Shown: positions 32,739 to 41,611 of the stretch, one piece after another | Numbering within the stretch: position 1 is the stretch's first letter | Layout: every line of letters begins with the position of its first letter | The notes under the pieces: model-generated | Seen by the model: the letters and a program-made list of their open reading frames with translations, nothing else | Database searches by the model: none | What the model was told of the DNA's origin: nothing | Made by a program: the position numbers and the translations under genes | From: Streptomyces rubiginosohelvolus | Lineage (GTDB): Bacteria; Actinomycetota; Actinomycetes; Streptomycetales; Streptomycetaceae | DNA length: 59,469 nt | Direction of reading: 5' to 3' | NCBI RefSeq assembly: GCF_014649875.1 | Contig: NZ_BMTW01000009.1 | Span: 268,822 to 328,290, forward strand

Positions 32739-34517
32739 TCAGCCCGCCGGGACCACCGGGAGCTCCAGTACGCCGGTGTCCTCGGGGGCGTGGAGGACGG
32801 TGACGGGCTTGATGCCCCGGTTGCCGAAGTACGCGGTGTCGCTGGCGGCGATCACGAACTCCAGGCGGTGCCCCTTCTCGTACCGGTGGACGATGCCGGG
32901 CAGCTCGACCGTGAAGGGCCGGGTGACGTCGGGGACCCGGACCGGGGAGACGAGCCGGTTCACCAGCTTCCGGCTGCCGTCGGGGGCCACGTCGTAGACC
33001 TTGGCGAACAGGACGAGCTTGTCGGAGGCGTCGCCGCTGTTCTGGACCCGCTCCGCCTTCGGCGAGACGACCTTGAGGGTGGCCTTGGGCGCGCCGACGA
33101 CGTCGAGGGGTGCGGTAAGGGGGTCGCTGCGCCAGCCGAGGTAGGTGCCCTTCGTGTCGTACGGCTTCGGGTCGGGCAGTCCGATCAGCGGGGCGATGGA
33201 GCTCTCGGAGTGGCTGGTGGGCACGAGCCAGTTGGTGTACTGGCGGCTGCCGCGCGCGACCTTGGAGCGGTTGTCGACGAGTTTGCCGTCGCCGGAGAGG
33301 TAGAGGGACTGCGAGAGGGCGGGGACGTCGGCGGCGGTTCCGTAGCCGCTCTGCCAGTCGCGGTAGTAGGAGAAGGCGGGTCCGGTGTCGACGCCTGTGT
33401 TCTTGTGGAGGTAGCGGTCGAACCAGGCCAGCACCCGCTGCCCCACGTGGCTGGTCTCCAGGTTGCCCTGACTCAGGTCGAGTTCGCCGGGGACCTGGCC
33501 GCCGCTGTGGCCCCAGGACTGCCAGATCATCTTGGTCTCGGTGCCCTGCGCCTTGAGCGTCCGGTAGGTGGCGGTGGCCTCGTTGAGGTTGAAGAGGCTG
33601 TCGGCCTGGCCCTGGACGATGAGGGTGGGAGCCTTGACCCGGTCGAGGTAGGAGACGGGCGAGACGCTGCGCGCGTACGCGAGCATCTCCTCCGCCTTGT
33701 CGGCCGGGTAGCGGCCGGAGTTGAGCAGCCGGATCGTCTCGCAGGCGCGGGTGGCGAAGTGCAGGCAGTCGAGACGGTTGATCCGGGAGGGGTCCAGGCT
33801 CGGATTGAGGAGCGGCTGCCCTTCGCCGATCAGGTAGAAGCCGTTGGCCCACTGCCACTTGAAGACACCGGGGGTGTCGGAGGTGACGCCGGTGCGCGCC
33901 CCGGTGTTGTTGGGCGCGAGTGCGTAGCCGAGGTCGTTCCAGGTGATCAGCGGGACGAGCGCGTCGACGCGGGGGTCGACGGCGGCGGTCGCCAGCTGGA
34001 TCGCACCGCCGTAGGAGCCGCCGATCATCCCCACGCGCGGGTCGCCGTCGGCGTCCTGGGTGACGTAGTCGGCCTTCGTCCCGTCGTCGGCCGCGCGAAC
34101 TCCCCCGAGGAAGTCGAGGAGTTCGCTCGCCGCCTGTCCGTCGACGGCGGGGTCGTCGAGGCTGATCAGGCAGCCGGACTTGCCGAAGCCGAGGCCGGAG
34201 TAGACGAGCCCGACATAGCCGCGCTGGGCGAAGGCCTTGCCGATGGCGTCGGTGGAGCCGTCGGACTTGCTGCCGCCGAAGCCGTTGGTGGCGAGGACGG
34301 CGGGGGCCGGGTTGTCGGCGTCGGCCCCGGCGGGCCGGTAGAGATCGGCGTCCACCGTGCAGGTGCGGTCGCCCGCCTCGACGGTGAACGTCAGCGGGGT
34401 GACGGTGTACGGGGCGGCGTCGGCCCGGGCCGGGCCGGCGAGGACGAGGGGGGCGACGAGGGCCGCCCCGGCGACCGCGACGAGCGGGCCGCGCACTCTG
34501 GAAACAGCACCTGACAC
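32739..34517 (-). CDS. Secreted X-Pro dipeptidyl-peptidase/CocE-type alpha/beta hydrolase
   Basis: A 592-residue exported hydrolase. The signal peptide core is GPLVAVAGAALVAPLVLAG with cleavage near ARA-DA. The catalytic domain (PF02129) has the nucleophile in GMIGGSYGGA, an acid region near QGQADSLFNL and a His in WGHSGG; a C-terminal beta-sandwich (PF08530) follows. Family members cleave X-Pro dipeptides or esters. The GTG at 34517 follows GGAGG by 5 nt, which favours it over the GTG at 34529. A TetR-type dyad lies 24 bp upstream of the start, so expression is probably repressed by an unlinked regulator. Confidence 0.85.
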   Translation of the reverse strand: MSGAVSRVRGPLVAVAGAALVAPLVLAGPARADAAPYTVTPLTFTVEAGDRTCTVDADLYRPAGADADNPAPAVLATNGFGGSKSDGSTDAIGKAFAQRGYVGLVYSGLGFGKSGCLISLDDPAVDGQAASELLDFLGGVRAADDGTKADYVTQDADGDPRVGMIGGSYGGAIQLATAAVDPRVDALVPLITWNDLGYALAPNNTGARTGVTSDTPGVFKWQWANGFYLIGEGQPLLNPSLDPSRINRLDCLHFATRACETIRLLNSGRYPADKAEEMLAYARSVSPVSYLDRVKAPTLIVQGQADSLFNLNEATATYRTLKAQGTETKMIWQSWGHSGGQVPGELDLSQGNLETSHVGQRVLAWFDRYLHKNTGVDTGPAFSYYRDWQSGYGTAADVPALSQSLYLSGDGKLVDNRSKVARGSRQYTNWLVPTSHSESSIAPLIGLPDPKPYDTKGTYLGWRSDPLTAPLDVVGAPKATLKVVSPKAERVQNSGDASDKLVLFAKVYDVAPDGSRKLVNRLVSPVRVPDVTRPFTVELPGIVHRYEKGHRLEFVIAASDTAYFGNRGIKPVTVLHAPEDTGVLELPVVPAG

Positions 34518-34540
34518 GAAGACCTCCACACCGAGGACAC

Positions 34541-34556
34541 CTTACCGACCGGTAAG
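34541..34556. promoter_or_regulatory. TetR-type operator upstream of the CocE-like hydrolase
   Basis: A perfect dyad CTTACCG-AC-CGGTAAG. The form (TTACCGACCGGTAA) is typical of TetR-family operators in actinobacteria. It lies 24 bp upstream of the hydrolase GTG. A second small palindrome, GCTGTG-A-CACAGC (34573-34585), and a TTGACA on the minus strand (34600-34595) lie just upstream. No TetR gene is adjacent. Confidence 0.55.
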
Positions 34557-34656
34557 TATTGGTCGCGCTCATGCTGTGACACAGCTCATAGCCGTGTCAA
34601 CGCATCGGACAGCGGTTCTTGACGGATGTTCACGTTCCCCGCGCGAAAGCACACAC

Positions 34657-34692
34657 GTCCGCGCCCGCACGGAAGGCGGTGCGGGCGCGGAC
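34657..34692. terminator. Strong hairpin terminator of the peptidase operon
   Basis: A perfect 14-bp GC-rich stem (34657-34670 with 34679-34692) and 8-nt loop GGAAGGCG, 24 nt beyond the stop of the LD-carboxypeptidase gene on the minus strand. It marks the end of the four-gene peptidase operon. Confidence 0.85.
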
Positions 34693-34715
34693 CGGGGAGG
34701 AGAGGCCGAGGAGGC

Positions 34716-35678
34716 TCAGATGAGGGCGGGCACCTGGACGGTGAGCGTGCAACGCCCGCCGTCCGCCGGTGCGTCGAGCACCGCGGGCAGACCCAGGGGA
34801 ATCGTCAGCGCGGTCGCCCCGTGGCCGAACCCCAGCTCCTCGACCACGGGTATGCCCAGCGGGCCGAGCCGGTCGGCGAGCACGGCGCGGATCTTCTCGT
34901 ACGGGCCGCACTCCTGCCAGGAGCCGCAGGCCACTCCGGCGACCCCGGTCAGGGCACCGGAGCGCAGGAGCCGGGTGAGGATGCCGTCGAGCCGGTAGGG
35001 CTCCTCCCCGGTGTCCTCGATCACCAGCAGGTTGCCCCGGGCGTGGGACCGGCCGCCCGGGGTGCCGGTGTCGGCGGCCAGGAGGCTGACGCATCCGCCG
35101 TACAGGACACCTTCGGCCCGGCCGGGGACCAGGGCACCGGCCGATGCGAGGCCGAGGGTGCGTACGGTCTCCGGCTCGAAGAGGGTGGCGCGCAGGTGCT
35201 CGCGGGTCGGCGCGTCCTTGAGGAACGTCTCGGTGGCGACCATCGGTCCGTGCAGGGTGGCGAACCCGGCCCGCAGGGCGAACGCCTCGTGCAGCACGGT
35301 GATGTCGCTGTAGCCGACGAACGCCTTGGGCCCGGCGACCCGGATCGCCGCCCAGTCGACCAGGTCGACCATCCGGTGTGCGCCGAAGCCGCCCCGGGCG
35401 CAGAGCACGGCCTCCACGGACGGGTCGCACCACGCGGCCTGAAGGTCCGCCGCCCGGTCCGCGTCCGTCCCCGCGAGATAGTCCAACTCCGGGTGCGTGG
35501 AGCGGACATGGGGCCCGACGACGGGTTCGAGGCCCCAGTGGCGCAGGACGGCGAGGCCCTCCTCCAGCCGGTCGACGGGGACCGGTCCGCTGGGCGCGAC
35601 GACGGCGACCCGGGAGCCGGGGCGCAGCCGGGCCGGCCGGGCGAGTGGGGTGGCCGGGCCGGGGTTCTGGCGGGTCAC
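34716..35678 (-). CDS. LD-carboxypeptidase (peptidase family S66)
   Basis: A 320-residue S66 serine peptidase related to LdcA, which removes the terminal D-Ala from murein tetrapeptides. It also resembles MccF-type enzymes that cleave acyl-adenylate peptides. The Ser nucleophile is in FVGYSDITVL, the Glu in LLVIEDTGEEPYRLD and the His in LGFGHGATA; the family's ARGGFGAHR is also present. There is no signal peptide, so it acts in the cytosol. The GTG at 35678 overlaps the S9 peptidase stop (GTGA), so it is translationally coupled. It is the last gene of an M55-M20-S9-S66 operon. Confidence 0.88.
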   Translation of the reverse strand: MTRQNPGPATPLARPARLRPGSRVAVVAPSGPVPVDRLEEGLAVLRHWGLEPVVGPHVRSTHPELDYLAGTDADRAADLQAAWCDPSVEAVLCARGGFGAHRMVDLVDWAAIRVAGPKAFVGYSDITVLHEAFALRAGFATLHGPMVATETFLKDAPTREHLRATLFEPETVRTLGLASAGALVPGRAEGVLYGGCVSLLAADTGTPGGRSHARGNLLVIEDTGEEPYRLDGILTRLLRSGALTGVAGVACGSWQECGPYEKIRAVLADRLGPLGIPVVEELGFGHGATALTIPLGLPAVLDAPADGGRCTLTVQVPALI

Positions 35679-37696
35679 GTGGTCAGCTCCAGGGGCGGCA
35701 CGTCGGGCCGGTCGATTCCGAACGTCTGTGCGTAGAGGGAGAGTTCGGCCTCCAGGGAGCGGACCAGCGTCTCCACGCGCCGGAATCCGTGGCTCTCCCC
35801 GGCGAAGGCGATGTAGGCGTGGGCGATGCCCCGGCCGGACACGGCGGCGAGGAACCGCTCGCTCTGGGCGGGCGGGCAGATCACGTCGTCGAGGCCCTGG
35901 AGCAGCAGGAAAGGGGTGTTCAGCCGGTCGGTGCGGTTCATCGGGGAGCGTTCCCGGTAGCGCTCGGGCACCTCGGCGAACGGGCCGACGAGCGACTCCA
36001 GATACCGCGATTCAAAGTCGTGGGTCTCGTCGGTGGCCCACCCTTCGAGGTCCAGAATCGGGTAGAGGATCGTCCCGCAGGCGTAGAGGTCAGTGCTGGT
36101 CAGCGAGGCGGCGGTGGTCCAGCCGCCCGCGCTGCCGCCCCGGATCGCGAGCCGGTCCGGGTCGGCGGCGCCCTCCTCGACCAGGGCCGAGGCGACGGCC
36201 GCGCAGTCCGCCACGTCGACCAAACCCCATGCGCCGCGCAGCCGTTCGCGGTAGGCGCGTCCGTAGCCGGTGGAGCCGCCGTAGTTCACCTCGGCGACGC
36301 CGATGCCGCGCGAGGTGAAGTAGGCGATCTCCAGGTCGAGGACGAGCGGGGAGTGGCCGGTGGGGCCGCCGTGCGCCCAGACGACGTACGGGGGCTTCTC
36401 GCCTTCGGGGCCGGTGTGTTCGGGGTGGTGCGGCGGGTGGATATGGGCGTGGATCTCGCGGCCGTCGGGACCGGTGAAGGTCCGCTGCTCGGACGCCGGG
36501 TAGTACGCGGGGTCCACGGCGTCCCGGTGGGGTGCGCCGATGGTGCGGGTGCGTCCGGTCGTGGTGTCCAGCTCGACGACCTCGGGCGCGCCGCGGGTGC
36601 TCGCCGCGACGCCGACGACCCGGCTGCCGTGCACGGCGAGCGTGTCGGACCAGGAGGTCCAGGGGCCCGGGGCGTCGGCGAGTTCGCCGGTCTCCGGGTC
36701 GAGGATGCCGAGGCGGTGGTCGCCCTTGCCGTGCAGGACGGCGATCAGCCCGTTGTCCAGCGGGTGGAACCAGCGCAGCCCGATCTTCCATAGCGGTCCG
36801 CCGAACTCCTCGCCCCGGGGCGGCAGGAGGCGGCTGCTGGGGACCGCACCGCCCGCGACGGCGTCGGGGCGGATGCGCTGGAGCTCCCACCAGCCGGAGA
36901 GGTCGGAGACGAACAGGAGGCTGCCGTCGCGGTCCCACTCCACCTGGCAGACCGATTCGTCGAGGTCCCCGACGAGCGGCCGGACCCCGGTGAATTCGCC
37001 CGCTTCGGTGATGTCGGCCAGCATGACCACCGTGCCGTCCCAGGGCATCGCCGGGTGGTCCCAGGCGATCCAGGCGGCCCGCCGCCCGTCGTGGGAGACC
37101 TTGGGTCCGGTGACGAACCGGTGCCGGTCGTCGGAGAGTTCACGGATCGCCGTCCGGTCGTCGGCCGCCGAGCCGTCCAGCGGTACGGCGGCGACCACCC
37201 GTCGTACGTCGGTGGGGGCGGGTCCGGTGAACTCCTCCAGCACACACCAGACTTCGCCCGCAGCCCCCTGCTCCGGGCGCACCTGCGGGTCCACCCAGCG
37301 CAGCCCGCCGCCGACCTCGGAGAGGGGAGTGAGCGGCCAGGGCTCCTCCGGCCCGTCGGGGGCGTAGGCGTACAGCCGCTGGTCGGTGAAGTGGACGAAC
37401 ACCACGAGGAGTTCGCCGTCCGCGCGGACCGTGCCGGCCCAGGGCTGTCCGCCGTACTCGATCACCCGGCTGCGGGCGTTCCAGGGGGCGGACAGCGCGG
37501 GTGCGGTGGTGCCGTCCGCGCGGCGGCGGATCAGCGCGCGGCGGCCGCCCTCTGCGGGGCGCGGCTCGGTCCACCAGACCTCGTCGCCGACGGTGCCGAG
37601 GTGGTCGGGCCGGCCGTCGTGCGAGGCGGCGAGGGCCGCGTCGATCGGCGACGGCCAGGTGCCGTACGGCGCTGCTGCTGCGGGCACGGTGTTCAC
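35675..37696 (-). CDS. S9-family prolyl oligopeptidase-like peptidase
   Basis: A 673-residue cytosolic serine peptidase. The N-terminal ~390 residues form a WD/beta-propeller-like domain, and the C-terminal ~260 residues the alpha/beta-hydrolase domain. The nucleophile is in RGGSAGGWTT, the Asp in LQGLDDVICP and the His in GESHGFR. It is an aminopeptidase/oligopeptidase-like member of subfamily S9C. The start is the GTG at 37696, 29 bp after the M20 gene ends. Its stop overlaps the LD-carboxypeptidase start. The context suggests breakdown of imported or recycled peptides. Confidence 0.9.
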   Translation of the reverse strand: MNTVPAAAAPYGTWPSPIDAALAASHDGRPDHLGTVGDEVWWTEPRPAEGGRRALIRRRADGTTAPALSAPWNARSRVIEYGGQPWAGTVRADGELLVVFVHFTDQRLYAYAPDGPEEPWPLTPLSEVGGGLRWVDPQVRPEQGAAGEVWCVLEEFTGPAPTDVRRVVAAVPLDGSAADDRTAIRELSDDRHRFVTGPKVSHDGRRAAWIAWDHPAMPWDGTVVMLADITEAGEFTGVRPLVGDLDESVCQVEWDRDGSLLFVSDLSGWWELQRIRPDAVAGGAVPSSRLLPPRGEEFGGPLWKIGLRWFHPLDNGLIAVLHGKGDHRLGILDPETGELADAPGPWTSWSDTLAVHGSRVVGVAASTRGAPEVVELDTTTGRTRTIGAPHRDAVDPAYYPASEQRTFTGPDGREIHAHIHPPHHPEHTGPEGEKPPYVVWAHGGPTGHSPLVLDLEIAYFTSRGIGVAEVNYGGSTGYGRAYRERLRGAWGLVDVADCAAVASALVEEGAADPDRLAIRGGSAGGWTTAASLTSTDLYACGTILYPILDLEGWATDETHDFESRYLESLVGPFAEVPERYRERSPMNRTDRLNTPFLLLQGLDDVICPPAQSERFLAAVSGRGIAHAYIAFAGESHGFRRVETLVRSLEAELSLYAQTFGIDRPDVPPLELTT

Positions 37697-37725
37697 GTAG
37701 GTCGTTCCCCCCGGGGACAGGTCGG

Positions 37726-39069
37726 TCAGGCCGTGCGCAGGTAGTGGTCGAGGACGCGGACGCCGAAGTGGAGGGCGTCGACGGGGACGCGCTCGTCGAC
37801 GCCGTGGAAGAGCCGCTGGTAGTCGAAGCCGACGGGCAGCTTCAGCGGGGTGAAGCCGTAGCCGGTGATGCCGAGCCGGGAGAACTGCTTGGCGTCGGTG
37901 CCGCCCGACATGCAGTACGGGACGGTGTGCGCGCCCGGGTCGAACCGCTCGACGGCGGCCCGCAGCTTGGCGTACGTCGGTGAGTCGACCGGGGCCGTCA
38001 GAGCCTTCTCGCGGTGGTAGAACTCCCAGTCGACGAGCGGGCCGGTGAGCCGGTCCAGGGTGGCGTGGAACTCCTCGTCGCCGCCGGGGACCGTCCGGCC
38101 GTCGACGAAGGCGGAGGCGTGGCCGGGGATGACGTTGACCTTGTAACCGGCGTCCAGCATCGTCGGGTTGCTGCTGTTGCGGACGGTGTTCTCGACGAGG
38201 GAGGCGGCCGGGCCGAGCTTGCCGAGGAGCTGGGCGACGTCGAAGCCGGGGTCGTCCAGGTCGGCGGTGATGCCGTGCAGGGCGGCGATCTCGGTGATCG
38301 CGGCCCGGACGGTCGGGGTGAGGCGGATGGGCCACTCGTGCTCGCCGATCCGGGCGACGGCTGCGGCCAGCGCGCTCACCGCGTTCTCCCGGTTGACCTT
38401 GGAGCCGTGGCCGGCCCGGCCCTCGGCGGTCAGCTTCAGCCAGCCGGTGCCGCGCTCGCCCGCCGCGATCGGGTACAGCGAGAGGCCGTCGCCCGCGTGG
38501 AAGGTGAAGGCCCCGGACTCGCTGATCCCCTCCGTACAGCCCTCGAACAGGTCGGCGTGCTGCTCGGCGAGGAAGCCGGAGCCGTCGGCGGCGCTGTCCT
38601 CCTCGTCGGCGGTGTAGGCGATGACGATGTCGCGCGCCGGGCGGAAGCCCTCGCGGGCCCAGCCCCGGACGACGGAGAGGACCATCGCGTCCATGTTCTT
38701 CATGTCGACGGCGCCCCTCCCCCAGACGACCCCGTCGCGCACCTCGCCGGAGAACGGGTGCACGGTCCAGTCGGCGGGTTCGGCGGGCACCACGTCGAGG
38801 TGGCCGTGGACGAGCAGCGCGTCGGCCGAGGGGTCGGTGCCGGGGATCCGGGCGACCACGTTGGTCCGACCGGGGGTGCGCTCCAGCAGCGTCGGCTCGA
38901 TCCCGGCGTCGGCGAGCCGCTCGGCGACGTACTCGGCGGCCGGGCGCTCCCGGCAGTCGCCGCCGCCCCGGTTGGTGGTGTCGATCCGGATCAGCCCGGA
39001 GGTGAACTCCACCACTTCGTCGAGAGCCTGCCGGTCCACGGGTCCGAGCAGGTCGGGGGCCTCAGCCAT
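37726..39069 (-). CDS. M20-family zinc peptidase (dipeptidase/deacylase)
   Basis: A 447-residue M20/ArgE-DapE-type di-zinc hydrolase. Metal motifs are VHGHLDVVP, GRGAVDMK, YTADEEDSAADGSGF and the late His in RLFHGVDERVP; a dimerisation insert sits in the middle. Such enzymes cleave dipeptides or N-acyl amino acids. The ATG at 39069 overlaps the end of the M55 gene by 8 bp, so the two are coupled. It is second in the four-gene peptidase operon. Confidence 0.9.
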   Translation of the reverse strand: MAEAPDLLGPVDRQALDEVVEFTSGLIRIDTTNRGGGDCRERPAAEYVAERLADAGIEPTLLERTPGRTNVVARIPGTDPSADALLVHGHLDVVPAEPADWTVHPFSGEVRDGVVWGRGAVDMKNMDAMVLSVVRGWAREGFRPARDIVIAYTADEEDSAADGSGFLAEQHADLFEGCTEGISESGAFTFHAGDGLSLYPIAAGERGTGWLKLTAEGRAGHGSKVNRENAVSALAAAVARIGEHEWPIRLTPTVRAAITEIAALHGITADLDDPGFDVAQLLGKLGPAASLVENTVRNSSNPTMLDAGYKVNVIPGHASAFVDGRTVPGGDEEFHATLDRLTGPLVDWEFYHREKALTAPVDSPTYAKLRAAVERFDPGAHTVPYCMSGGTDAKQFSRLGITGYGFTPLKLPVGFDYQRLFHGVDERVPVDALHFGVRVLDHYLRTA

Positions 39070-39895
39070 ACTGTTCCTCCACAGCGGCCGACACGATCGT
39101 CGTCACCGCCTTGAACGTGCGAATTCCTTCGTACATCGTCGCGCTGGTGTACGCGACGCGCCTCTCGCCGCTCGGCGCCACGCCGGGGACGACGGTCGCC
39201 GCCGCCGCCAGATGCTCGGCGTCGAACTCCAGCTCGACGGTGAACGTCTTCCCGGCGACGGGATCCCGACGCCCCGCGAGCGCGGTGGCCGCTTTCGCCG
39301 CCCCCCTGATGTCGGCGGCGGTACGGGCCGGCGTCCGGCAGACCGCCGCGTACCGGGAGACGTAGTCCTTCACGGCGACCTTCCGGGCGTCAGGGGCGTA
39401 CCCCTCGGCGTCCACGCAGGTCAGGTCGTCGCCGGTGACGAGGACGACGGGCACCCCGTATTCGGCGGCGACGTGCGCGTTGAGCAGGCCCTCGCTGGCC
39501 CGGACGCCGTCGAGCCAGACGCCGGTGATGGAGTTGGCGAGGTAGGTGTGGGCGAGGACACCCTCCGTACCGGCCCCCGTGTGGTAGCCGACGAAGGCCA
39601 CCGCGTCCACGTCGCCGTGCTGGATGCCCTCCACCATGGACAGCGACTTGTGCTTGCCGGTCAGCATCTGGACCCGTTCGTCCATGTGCTCCAGCAGCAG
39701 ATTGCGCATCGACCAGTGGGCCTCGTTCACCAGGACCTCGTCGGCGCCGCCGTCGTAGAAGCCGAGCGCGGCGGCGTTCACGTCCGAGGTGAACATCGAC
39801 CGGCAGCGCTCCCACTGCGGGGTCCCCGGCAGCACGTCGGCCGGCCAGGTGACTCCGGTGGCGCCTTCCATGTCGGCGCTGATGAGGATCTTCAT
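39062..39895 (-). CDS. M55-family D-aminopeptidase (DppA-like)
   Basis: A 277-residue zinc peptidase of the DppA family, which releases N-terminal D-amino acids from short peptides such as D-Ala-D-Ala. The visible metal and active-site motifs are ISADMEG (Asp and Glu), NEAHWSMRN, FVGYHTGAG and LAHTY, all in their expected order. It has no signal peptide. It is the first gene of the minus-strand peptidase operon (M55, M20, S9, S66) and is divergent from the secreted C15-like protein at 40057. In Bacillus the homologue belongs to a dipeptide uptake operon; no transporter lies here. Confidence 0.9.
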   Translation of the reverse strand: MKILISADMEGATGVTWPADVLPGTPQWERCRSMFTSDVNAAALGFYDGGADEVLVNEAHWSMRNLLLEHMDERVQMLTGKHKSLSMVEGIQHGDVDAVAFVGYHTGAGTEGVLAHTYLANSITGVWLDGVRASEGLLNAHVAAEYGVPVVLVTGDDLTCVDAEGYAPDARKVAVKDYVSRYAAVCRTPARTAADIRGAAKAATALAGRRDPVAGKTFTVELEFDAEHLAAAATVVPGVAPSGERRVAYTSATMYEGIRTFKAVTTIVSAAVEEQYG

Positions 39896-40056
39896 GCAGC
39901 CACACCGTACGCCCCGTGAGCGGCGCGGGCCAGGGAGGCCCTGGGGTCCAGTCCGGTGACGCCTTACGAGCCCCTGCGCCGCAGTGCCCTATGGCATCGC
40001 CAGCGGTCGTGCCGCGATACTGCGGGGCCCCACCCGGTGAAACGAAAGGGACCCGT

Positions 40057-41325
40057 GTGACCCACCAACTCCCCGCAACGGCCCGGACCGGTCTCGGCGG
40101 TATGGCGCTCCTGCTCGTTCTCGCGGGCTCCGCCCTGCCCGCCGCCGCCTCCCCCGCGGACACCTCCCGCGCCCCCGCGGAGGCGACCGTCGAGGAGCAG
40201 CGCCTCGACCGGGCCGCCCCGCAGGAGATCCTGCGGCGCAGCGGATTCGACGCCTTCGCCCCGCGCTTCGAGCGAGCCCTGGAGCGCTCGAAGAGCTACA
40301 TGCAGGCCGAGCGCACCGTGACCCGCCACGCCTCCGCGCTGTGGCAGCGCGCCGTGGACCGGGCCCAGGGGCGAGGACCCGCCACGGGCGACCTGAGCCG
40401 GGGCGACGACCGCCCGCTGTACTGGGCCCGGCTCGCGCTCAGCCGCGAACTGCGCGCCTGGACGCCCCGGTTCGACCTCGACGACCGGCGGCGCGCAGCC
40501 CTGCACTCCGCCCTGGAGACCGCGTCGCGCGGCCAGAGCGACATCCACTACCCGGGCCACCGGACGAAGCGGGTCCTGGTCACCGGATTCGACCCGTTCA
40601 CGCTGGACCGCGACGTCCGGATCGGCAATCCCTCGGGCGCGAGCGCGCTCGCCCTGGACGGCACCCTGGTGCAGACGCCGGACGGGCCGGCCCGGATCGA
40701 GACGGTCGTCTTCCCGGTGCGCTGGGCGGACTTCGCCGACGGCGTCGTCGAGCGGGCCCTCGCCCGGCAGCTGCCGCATCTGGACCTGTTCACCACGGTC
40801 AGCCAGGGCCGCCAGGGCCGCTTCGACGTGGAACGCACCAACGGCGCCTGGCGCGGCGGTTTCGCCGACAACGAGAACGCCTCCAGCACCGGGCTCGTCC
40901 CCGTCGCCGACCCGGCCACGCAGCCGCAGTGGACGTCCACGACCCTCCCGTACCGGCAGCTCACCGAGGCGGACACGGGCCGCTTCCCGGTGTACGACAA
41001 CACCGAGGTCACCGAGATCCCGGCGGGCGGCACCCAGCCCGTGACCCGGCCCGACGGCCCCACCCCGGGCTCGGCGGCACGGGCCGGGGGCGGCGGCGAC
41101 TACCTCTCCAACGAGATCGCCTACCGGGTCACCCTGCTGCGCGACCGGCTCCGCCTGCCCGACCTGCCGGGCGGCCATCTGCACACCCCGGTCCTCCAGT
41201 TCGGCGCGGCGAACACGAACCCGCAGACGGGCACGGTCACCGACCCGGACTTCGAGCGCAACCGCGCGGACATCGTGGGCCAGGTGAGGGAACTGGTGAG
41301 GACGGCGGTGACGGCCGCAGGCTGA
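40057..41325 (+). CDS. Secreted pyroglutamyl peptidase (C15)-like protein with Ser at the Cys position
   Basis: A 422-residue exported protein. A signal peptide (core GMALLLVLAGSALPAAA) and a helical ~130-residue extension precede a C15-type domain: VLVTGFDPF, NPSGASA, GRQGRFDVERT with the catalytic Glu, and GGHLHTP with the catalytic His. In place of the catalytic Cys (VCN in the family) the sequence reads DYLSNEIAYR, so the nucleophile is Ser. A ~60-residue insert lies before that segment. It may be a serine-dependent variant, a peptide-binding protein or inactive. The GTG at 40057 has AAAGGG 6 nt upstream. It is divergent from the peptidase operon. Confidence 0.78.
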   Translation: MTHQLPATARTGLGGMALLLVLAGSALPAAASPADTSRAPAEATVEEQRLDRAAPQEILRRSGFDAFAPRFERALERSKSYMQAERTVTRHASALWQRAVDRAQGRGPATGDLSRGDDRPLYWARLALSRELRAWTPRFDLDDRRRAALHSALETASRGQSDIHYPGHRTKRVLVTGFDPFTLDRDVRIGNPSGASALALDGTLVQTPDGPARIETVVFPVRWADFADGVVERALARQLPHLDLFTTVSQGRQGRFDVERTNGAWRGGFADNENASSTGLVPVADPATQPQWTSTTLPYRQLTEADTGRFPVYDNTEVTEIPAGGTQPVTRPDGPTPGSAARAGGGGDYLSNEIAYRVTLLRDRLRLPDLPGGHLHTPVLQFGAANTNPQTGTVTDPDFERNRADIVGQVRELVRTAVTAAG

Positions 41326-41351
41326 GCAGCGCCGGCTGAGCGAGGCTGCGA

Positions 41352-41392
41352 GCCGCGCTTCGGCATCCCACCTCGGGATCCTGAGGCGCGGC
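41352..41392. terminator. Candidate hairpin after the C15-like gene
   Basis: Outer arms GCCGCGC (41352-41358) and GCGCGGC (41386-41392) enclose an inner ATCCC/GGGAT pair, starting 26 nt after the C15-like stop. It is a moderately stable two-part stem with no T-run. The rest of the 286-bp gap up to 41611 shows no gene. Confidence 0.4.
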
Positions 41393-41611
41393 GGCCTGGA
41401 GGCGCGCAACGCGGCGGCTCGCGGGCGTGTGCTGCGGCCCGCCGGGGCGAACACTATGAACGCAATGCGCGCGGGGCTTCTCCCCCGGGTGCGGCGCTTC
41501 CTAGCATCCCGGCATCCCGGCGCACCCCGTGCCGGGGCAGCCGCACAGACCGTTCCGGCGGCAGCGCTCGCGGGCGCTGCCGCCTGCACAGAACCGCCAG
41601 GAGCCGCCCCC

